From contig JAVBNW010000139.1 of the NCBI GenBank assembly GCA_031551255.1, positions 1-18,049 of the forward strand: a stretch of 18,049 nt of DNA, read 5' to 3'. Each line of letters starts with the position of its first letter. The stretch's first letter is position 1. Below are positions 12,928-18,049 of the stretch, one piece after another. The translations under genes were made by a program, and so were the position numbers. Under the pieces are notes generated by a model. The model saw nothing but the letters and a program-made list of their open reading frames with translations, did not search any database and was not told where the DNA came from. This stretch comes from JAVBNW01 sp031551255 (GTDB lineage Bacteria > Bacillota > Clostridia > Christensenellales > UBA1750).

Positions 12928-13968
12928 ATGACGCGCATCGGCATTGTGGGGGCGACCGGCTACGCAGGGCTGGAACTTTTGCGGCTGCTCAGCGGCCACC
13001 CAGGCGTTGAGCTTACCCATCTGGTCAGCCAGAGCTACGAGGGGCAACGCATAGAAGACGTTTATCCCTCCCTGCGGGGCTGCGTTTCCATGCAGCTTGA
13101 CGCGGTGGACTACCCCGCTTTGGCCGCCGCGTGCGATATTGTCTTCACCGCGCTGCCGCACGGCGCCGCGGCGGATGCGATTACCCAACTCATCGCGGGC
13201 GGCACGAAGGTAGTCGACCTATCCGCCGATTTTCGCTATCAAGACCCTAACGTCTATGCGCAATGGTACAAACAGGCGCATAAAAACCCGGAGCTTCTTA
13301 AAGAAGCCGTGTACGGGCTGACTGAGATTCATCGCGAAGCCATCAAGAAGAGCCGGCTGGTCGGCAACCCCGGGTGCTATACCACTTGTGCGATCCTCGC
13401 GCTTGCGCCGCTGCTTGGGCAAGGCATCGTAAACCCCGATAACCTGATCGTCGACGCAAAGTCCGGCGTATCGGGCGCGGGCGCGAAGCCTTCCTCCACC
13501 GTGCACTTTTGCGAGGTGGGCGAGAGCCTGAAGGCGTATTCCGTCGCCACGCACCGGCACACCTCGGAAATAGAGCAAGAACTTTCCCTCGCGGCCGGGC
13601 GCAATATCGTGCTTTCGTTCACGCCGCACCTTCTGCCGATCAAGCGCGGCATCCTCTCCACCATCTACGCGAACCTCGCTCCCGGCAAAACCGCCGGGGA
13701 CGCGATGGCCGCCTATCAAAGCGCCTATGCGGACGAGCCGTTCGTTACGGTATATAAGCAGGGCGACCTGCCCGAAATTAAGCACATAAACGGCTCGAAC
13801 CGCTGCGCGATCGGCTTTACGCTCGATGAACGGCTGAACCGTCTGGTGATCGTAAGCTGCCTTGATAACCTGATCAAGGGCGCGGCGGGGCAGGCGATAC
13901 AAAACATGAACCTGCTGCTGGGGCTCGACGAGACCATGGGCCTTGAGGCTGCGGCATGGTATCTATAA
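12928..13968 (+). CDS. argC: N-acetyl-gamma-glutamyl-phosphate reductase
   Basis: 346 residues, standard length. Third step of arginine synthesis: NADPH-dependent reduction of N-acetylglutamyl phosphate to the semialdehyde. The N-terminal nucleotide-binding motif GIVGATGYAGLELLRLL starts at residue 5. The catalytic cysteine is C150 in GNPGCYTT, and the substrate-side H-R-H-T-S-E-I segment follows later. The ATG at 12928 sits 6 bases after GAGGAGGG. First gene of the arg operon, 31 bases downstream of the predicted -10, and followed by argB after 27 bases. Confidence 0.96.
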   Translation: MTRIGIVGATGYAGLELLRLLSGHPGVELTHLVSQSYEGQRIEDVYPSLRGCVSMQLDAVDYPALAAACDIVFTALPHGAAADAITQLIAGGTKVVDLSADFRYQDPNVYAQWYKQAHKNPELLKEAVYGLTEIHREAIKKSRLVGNPGCYTTCAILALAPLLGQGIVNPDNLIVDAKSGVSGAGAKPSSTVHFCEVGESLKAYSVATHRHTSEIEQELSLAAGRNIVLSFTPHLLPIKRGILSTIYANLAPGKTAGDAMAAYQSAYADEPFVTVYKQGDLPEIKHINGSNRCAIGFTLDERLNRLVIVSCLDNLIKGAAGQAIQNMNLLLGLDETMGLEAAAWYL

Positions 13969-13995
13969 CAAAAACAGGCAAAAGGAGCGAGCAGT

Positions 13996-14883
13996 GTGGA
14001 TCAGACGATCTTAATCGATAAAGCGAACATCCTCGTGGAGGCCCTGCCGTATATTCAAAGGCTCAGCGGCAAGACGGTCGTCATCAAGTACGGCGGCAAC
14101 GCTATGGTGGACGACGGTCTGACGCACAAAATTTTGCAGGATATCACGCTGCTTAAGTACGTGGGCGTCAACCCCATTGTAGTGCACGGCGGCGGCCCCG
14201 AAATCAACGCTACGCTCAAGGCGCTGAACATCACATCCAGCTTTCACAACGGCCTGCGCATCACCACCCCCGAGGTGATGGAGGTCGTACAGATGGTGCT
14301 GGCAGGCAAAATCAACAAGGACATCGTCTCCCAGCTCAACGCCATAGGCGGCAAGGCGATCGGCTTGTGCGGCAAGGACGCGAACCTGATCCGGGTGAAA
14401 AAGCGAGTGGGCGCCGACGGCGTGGATCTGGGGCTTGTAGGCGACGTTATCGGTGTGAACACAGGCCTTCTACAACTGCTCGCGCAGGATGAGTACATCC
14501 CGGTCATCGCTCCGGTGGGCGTAGGACCAGACGGCGAGAGCTACAACATCAACGCCGACACGGTCGCGGGCGAAATCGCCGCGGCGCTGGAGGCCGAAAA
14601 ACTGATGTTCCTAACGGACATCGACGGCATCCGAACCGATCCTGCGGATCCGGATACGTTGATTACTACTGTCACCCTTAAGCAAATCGAGGAACTGATC
14701 GAACAGGGCGTGATCTCCGGCGGCATGATCCCCAAGGTGCAGGGCTGCATCAAGGGCATCGAGCGGGGCGTGCACCGAACGCACATCCTCGACGGTACGA
14801 TTCCGCACCCGCTGTTGCTGGAAATCTTCACCGACGAGGGCATCGGCACCATGGTCTACCGCGACGAGGAGGCAAAAAAATGA
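13996..14883 (+). CDS. argB: Acetylglutamate kinase
   Basis: 295 residues, starting at GTG with AAAGGAG 8 bases upstream. It phosphorylates N-acetylglutamate with ATP, the second step of the pathway. Amino acid kinase motifs: VIKYGGNAM with K31, HGGGPEIN at about residue 64, and a C-terminal GGMIPKV near 240. The N-terminal helix ILVEALPYIQRLSGK ahead of the first strand resembles the arginine-inhibited hexameric NAGKs (Thermotoga/Pseudomonas type) rather than the shorter E. coli form, which suggests feedback inhibition by arginine; this is inference from sequence style. It overlaps argD by the ATGA junction, so the two are translationally coupled. Confidence 0.96.
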   Translation: MDQTILIDKANILVEALPYIQRLSGKTVVIKYGGNAMVDDGLTHKILQDITLLKYVGVNPIVVHGGGPEINATLKALNITSSFHNGLRITTPEVMEVVQMVLAGKINKDIVSQLNAIGGKAIGLCGKDANLIRVKKRVGADGVDLGLVGDVIGVNTGLLQLLAQDEYIPVIAPVGVGPDGESYNINADTVAGEIAAALEAEKLMFLTDIDGIRTDPADPDTLITTVTLKQIEELIEQGVISGGMIPKVQGCIKGIERGVHRTHILDGTIPHPLLLEIFTDEGIGTMVYRDEEAKK

Positions 14884-16076
14884 ACATGCAGCAATTGATC
14901 GATACCGACGCCAAGTACTTCATGAATACATTCGGCGCGCGCACGCCCGTTGCGTTTGTAAAGGGCGAAGGCGCGACGCTCACCGATATGAACGGCAAGC
15001 AGTATTACGATTTCTTTGCGGGCATCGCGGTGTGCGCGCTGGGCTACCACCATCCGGCGCTTACCGAGGCGCTGATTCGGCAAGTGCAGTCGGGCGTATT
15101 GCACACGTCCAACATCTTCTACATCGAGCCGCAGACAAAGCTCGTAAAGCTGCTCATCGACAACACGCCGTTTGACAGGGCGTTCATCACCAATTCCGGC
15201 ACCGAGGCGGTGGAGGGCGCGCTGAAGCTTGCGCGCAAGTATTTTTACGAAAAGGGCGAGGATCGGCCGCAGGTCATCTCGGCGCTGGGCTCTTTCCATG
15301 GCCGCACGCTGGCCGCGGTGGCCGCGACCGGCCAAAGCAAGTACCAGGCGCCGTATAAGCCCTTGCTCTCCCCCTCGATTGTAAACATTTCCTACAACGA
15401 CATCGCCGCGCTCAAAAAGGCCGCCTCTGCCAAGACCTGCGCCGTGCTGCTGGAGTGCATTCAGGGCGAGGGCGGCATCATCCCCGCGCACCAGGAGTAT
15501 CTTAAGCAAGTGCGCGCGCTGTGCGACGAGCTTGGCATCTTGCTGATCATCGACGAAATCCAAACCGGCATGTGCCGCACCGGAAAGCTTTTGTGCTTTG
15601 AACACTACGGCATCGTACCGGATATCGTCACCCTGGCCAAGGGGCTGGGGGGAGGCGTACCCATTGGCGCGATCCTGGCGAAGCAGTACGTCTCCGATGC
15701 TTTCCACCCCGGCGATCACGGCACGACATTCGGCGGCAATCCGCTGGCGTGCGCGGCGGCCTACGCGGTGGTGGATACGATGCTCAAGGACGATGTCTGC
15801 GGCAAGGCCTCGGATGTGGGCGCATACCTGATCGGCAAACTTAACGAGCTTGCCGCGGCGAAGACGTGCATCAAAGAAGTGCGCGGCGTCGGCCTGCTGG
15901 TAGGGATCGAACTTGTTAAAAGCGCATCCCCGCGCGACGTACAGTTGGCGCTGCTTCAAAAGGGCTTCGTGGTGGGCACGGCGGGCAACAACACGCTCAG
16001 GCTTGTTCCCCCGCTGATCATCGGAAAAGACGCCGTCGATCTGCTGATCGCCGCCCTGGCGGATGTGCTGCCGTAA
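14880..16076 (+). CDS. argD: Acetylornithine aminotransferase
   Basis: 398 residues, a class III PLP-dependent aminotransferase. It converts N-acetylglutamate semialdehyde to N-acetylornithine with glutamate as amino donor. Motifs: NSGTEAVEGALKLARKY, FHGRTLAA, IIDEIQTGMCRTGKL with the PLP-pyridine aspartate, and the PLP lysine K254 in LAKGLGGGVPIG, then GTTFGGNPLACAAA. The start at 14880 overlaps the argB stop, with GAGGAGG 7 bases upstream. Close relatives also act on succinyldiaminopimelate or GABA, but the operon makes the arginine role secure. It is followed by argF after 46 bases. Confidence 0.95.
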   Translation: MNMQQLIDTDAKYFMNTFGARTPVAFVKGEGATLTDMNGKQYYDFFAGIAVCALGYHHPALTEALIRQVQSGVLHTSNIFYIEPQTKLVKLLIDNTPFDRAFITNSGTEAVEGALKLARKYFYEKGEDRPQVISALGSFHGRTLAAVAATGQSKYQAPYKPLLSPSIVNISYNDIAALKKAASAKTCAVLLECIQGEGGIIPAHQEYLKQVRALCDELGILLIIDEIQTGMCRTGKLLCFEHYGIVPDIVTLAKGLGGGVPIGAILAKQYVSDAFHPGDHGTTFGGNPLACAAAYAVVDTMLKDDVCGKASDVGAYLIGKLNELAAAKTCIKEVRGVGLLVGIELVKSASPRDVQLALLQKGFVVGTAGNNTLRLVPPLIIGKDAVDLLIAALADVLP

Positions 16077-16122
16077 GCAGTTTCCTTGGGCAGGCAAAAC
16101 AGGTTTCATGAAGGAGGCCGCT

Positions 16123-17094
16123 ATGGATCTTTACAATTACGTGCCGCAAAAGCCGTTTTCGCAAAAACATCTTCTATGCCTTCAAGATTATACGCCCGAT
16201 GAAATCCTCCAGGTGCTCTCCCTCGCGCTAAAGCTCAAAAAGCTGCGTAAAGACGGCGCCCAGTATACTCCGCTCGCGGGCAAGAGCATGGCCATGATCT
16301 TCACCAAGCCCTCGCTGCGCACTCGCGTCACCTTTGAGGTGGGCTGCGCGGAGCTGGGCGGGCACCCCTTCGTGCTCACCAAGGACGAAATCGGCCTGGG
16401 CGAGCGCGAAAGCGTGGAGGACGTCGCGCGCGTGCTTTCGCGGGTATGCGACGGCATCATGATCCGTACATTTTTGCAGGCGCACCCGGCGGGGCTCGCT
16501 AAGCACGGCTCCATCCCCGTCATCAACGGGCTGACGGACGAATACCACCCGTGCCAGGCGCTTGCGGACCTTATGACGCTATACGAGCAATCCGGGGCGC
16601 TCAAGGGCAAAAAGCTCGCGTTTGTGGGCGACGGCAACAACGTGGCAGCGTCGCTTCTGATCATCTGCACAAAGCTCGGCGTGGACATCGCCATCGGCTG
16701 CCCCGAGGGCTACGATCCGCCGACCCACGTGCTTACATGGTGCGCCGAAAACGCGAAGGAATCCGACGCGAAGTACGAAATCGCGCGCGACCCGGCGCTG
16801 GCGGTGAAGGACGCGGATGCCGTGTACACCGACGTTTGGGCATCAATGGGCCAGGAAGCGCAGGCCGAGCAAAAGGCGAAGTTGTTTAAGCCCTATCAGG
16901 TCAACGAGGCCCTGATGACCGCCGCCAAATCCAGTGCGATCTTCCTGCACTGCCTGCCCGCGCACCGCGGCGAGGAGGTAACCGGCGCGGTGATGGAGGC
17001 CCCGTACTCCCGCGTGTTTGACGAGGCCGAAAACCGCCTGCACGCGCAAAAAGCCGTGATGGCGCTGCTGATGGGATCGGGGGTTATGCCATGA
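16123..17094 (+). CDS. argF: Ornithine carbamoyltransferase
   Basis: 323 residues. It joins ornithine and carbamoyl phosphate to give citrulline. Motifs: the carbamoyl-phosphate loop at residues 64-68 reads SLRTR where most family members have STRTR; HPCQ at 142-145; DVWASMGQE; and the ornithine-site HCLPAHRGEEV with C277. HCLPAHRG supports ornithine rather than acetylornithine or aspartate as substrate. The ATG at 16123 has AAGGAGG 6 bases upstream; an in-frame upstream extension to 16063 overlaps argD and is rejected. The final codons overlap the next GNAT gene by ATGA. Argininosuccinate synthase and lyase are not in the window, so the catabolic citrulline/ornithine direction cannot be excluded, but the promoter and neighbours argue for synthesis. 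Confidence 0.95.
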   Translation: MDLYNYVPQKPFSQKHLLCLQDYTPDEILQVLSLALKLKKLRKDGAQYTPLAGKSMAMIFTKPSLRTRVTFEVGCAELGGHPFVLTKDEIGLGERESVEDVARVLSRVCDGIMIRTFLQAHPAGLAKHGSIPVINGLTDEYHPCQALADLMTLYEQSGALKGKKLAFVGDGNNVAASLLIICTKLGVDIAIGCPEGYDPPTHVLTWCAENAKESDAKYEIARDPALAVKDADAVYTDVWASMGQEAQAEQKAKLFKPYQVNEALMTAAKSSAIFLHCLPAHRGEEVTGAVMEAPYSRVFDEAENRLHAQKAVMALLMGSGVMP

Positions 17095-17603
17095 ATGTAA
17101 ACGTGCAAATCCGCGTTGCGTTTCCGGAGGATGCCGAGGCGATCCACAAGATCACCCAGGAGGCGTTCGAAAAATATCAGCACGATTTGGGTATGGACGG
17201 CCCCGTGGCCGCGCTGAAGGAAACCCGCGAGGATATCCTGCGCGATATGGCGCAAAAGATGGTGTTGATAGGGCTGGTGAACGGCGAACCGGTGGGCTCG
17301 ATTCGCTTTGAAGTGTTTGGAGATCTGGCGTACATCTCCCGCTTCGGCGTGCGGCCGACGGTGCAAAAAACCGGAATCGGCGGCATGCTGATCAGCAAGG
17401 TGGAGGAACTATGCCGCGAAATGAGCATCAAGGCGATCGCGCTGCATACGTCCTCGCGCATGTACGGGCTGATCCGCTTCTACTATGGGCACGGCTACTT
17501 CATTCACTCCACCGCAACGGATCGCGGTTACATACGGGCGCTGCTCATTCATGAGCTGGAGGGGCCGGGCAGTTACGAGCTTGAGCCCGTTATGGAAAAA
17601 TAG
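17091..17603 (+). CDS. GNAT family N-acetyltransferase, last gene of the arg operon
   Basis: 170 residues, a single GNAT domain. The acetyl-CoA binding loop is QKTGIGG from Q92, after strand R-F-G-V-R-P-T-V, and the late R-F-Y-Y-G-H-G-Y segment is the usual C-terminal GNAT strand. The ATG overlaps the argF stop (ATGA), so it is translated with argF, and the operon terminator follows its stop. The substrate is not readable. Because no argJ or argA is in the operon, one possibility is a short N-acetylglutamate synthase; a general amine or protein acetyltransferase carried along in the operon is equally possible. Confidence 0.9.
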   Translation: MNVNVQIRVAFPEDAEAIHKITQEAFEKYQHDLGMDGPVAALKETREDILRDMAQKMVLIGLVNGEPVGSIRFEVFGDLAYISRFGVRPTVQKTGIGGMLISKVEELCREMSIKAIALHTSSRMYGLIRFYYGHGYFIHSTATDRGYIRALLIHELEGPGSYELEPVMEK

Positions 17604-17619
17604 CCCGACATTGCAGTGA

Positions 17620-17659
17620 GAATGCATGGAAAGCTCTGCTCTTCATGCATTCTTTTGTT
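17620..17659 (+). terminator. Intrinsic terminator of the arg operon
   Basis: GAATGCATG (17620-17628) pairs perfectly with CATGCATTC (17644-17652), with partial pairing inside the loop, followed by TTTTGTT. It begins 17 bases after the last stop codon. Confidence 0.88.
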
Positions 17660-17825
17660 ATAAAAACATATACACGGGAATGATCGCCAACGAGCTCTTA
17701 ATCGACATGAAATGAGCGCAGGAAATATACCTCTTAGACGGACAGGCTTGTGTCCCTTAGGAAGATAAAAACCCTTTCTTATAACATTCTGTACTTTTTG
17801 GGCGGAACTTAAACCCTGTTTTTGA
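17660..17825. other. AT-richer intergenic stretch
   Basis: No gene seen. One small hairpin GGACA/TGTCC around 17740-17756. It leads into a strong promoter. Confidence 0.5.
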
Positions 17826-17854
17826 TTGACTCATCGCCAAAGTACCGCTATAAT
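17826..17854 (+). promoter_or_regulatory. Near-consensus sigma-A promoter
   Basis: TTGACT (17826-17831), a 17-base spacer and a perfect TATAAT (17849-17854). The predicted start is near 17861. It drives a gene beyond the window through a leader of at least 185 nt. Confidence 0.8.
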
Positions 17855-17860
17855 TAGCTT

Positions 17861-18049
17861 ACACTTCAGCAAAGTTGTGGCAGGTCATTTAGCAACAGTA
17901 GGTGGCCACATCTTTCCGTGTCGGCGCGCCGGGGCGGAAGGCTATCGCGTATGCCGCGATGTGGCAAAAGCCACATAAAACATCCCCGCGAATGACGGCT
18001 GCCGCTTGTACCCATCATTCGATTCCAGCCATCGACCGCTGCTTGGAGG
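17861..18049 (+). promoter_or_regulatory. Leader RNA with alternating complementary segments (possible attenuator/riboswitch), continues past the window
   Basis: Four segments alternate: 1 TTGTGGC (17875-17881), 2 GCCACATC (17905-17912), 3 GATGTGGC (17958-17965), 4 GCCACAT (17970-17976). 1:2, 2:3 and 3:4 can each pair, 2:3 with 8 bp and 3:4 with 7 bp around an AAAA loop, so 2:3 excludes 1:2 and 3:4. Within 2:3 lie TTCCG/CGGAA (17914-17918, 17935-17939) and, as a rival for part of segment 3, ATCGCG/CGCGAT (17944-17949, 17955-17960). A small frame MPRCGKSHIKHPRE (17951-17995), with GGAAGG 9 bases upstream, covers segments 3 and 4. The window ends in TTGGAGG, a likely ribosome site, though another frame from 17959 also runs open to the edge. 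No U-run follows 3:4. Confidence 0.5.

Noticed and set aside
14856..16109. 417-codon minus-strand open frame
   Set aside because: Antisense shadow of argD; the argD product carries all family motifs.

Overview
The window is GC-rich bacterial DNA with strong Shine-Dalgarno sites (AGGAGG type), sigma-A style promoters and many intrinsic terminators. Gene families and style point to an anaerobic Clostridia-type Bacillota, possibly a Christensenellales-like gut lineage; that placement is inference from gene content only. No phage, transposase, plasmid or CRISPR genes were seen.

Layout: (1) 1-462, minus: the start of a GNAT acetyltransferase cut by the window edge. (2) 1075-2745: a Na/Pi cotransporter-type protein with a C-terminal PhoU-like domain. 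(3) 2774-2983: a tRNA-Ala(GGC) with its own promoter and terminator; it lacks the usual G3:U70 pair. (4) About 2990-4130: an AT-rich island with one unusual gene of unknown function (3219-4043), followed by a tRNA 3' remnant (4204-4261). (5) 4448-9292: a sugar-uptake and catabolism cluster, with two CUT1 permeases, a large lipoprotein binding protein and mannonate dehydratase (uxuA). (6) 9293-10107: a long intergenic stretch with a terminator, a 129-bp near-identical tandem repeat, and a strong promoter that drives a well-folded RNA of about 200 nt ending in an intrinsic terminator just before a nitroreductase gene. (7) 10779-12789, minus: araD and a UgpC/MsmX-type ABC ATPase. (8) 12928-17603: an arginine operon argC-argB-argD-argF plus a translationally coupled GNAT gene, behind a promoter with an ArgR-type box. 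(9) 17620-18049: the operon terminator, then a near-consensus promoter and a leader with four alternating complementary segments, running into a gene beyond the window.

Working together: the binding protein and permeases lack a cognate ATPase in their own operon; the MsmX-type ATPase 1.5 kb away is the obvious candidate to energise them. With mannonate dehydratase (glucuronate branch) and ribulose-5-phosphate 4-epimerase (arabinose branch) nearby, the region looks built for plant-type oligosaccharides containing uronic acid and/or arabinose. The arg operon makes citrulline from N-acetylglutamate; argJ, argA, argG and argH are not in the window.

Most worth a second look: the structured RNA at 9857-10059, the four-segment leader at 17861-18049, the tRNA-Ala without G3:U70, the tandem repeat, the AT-rich orphan gene with a DarT-like sequence pattern, and the GNAT at the end of the arg operon.
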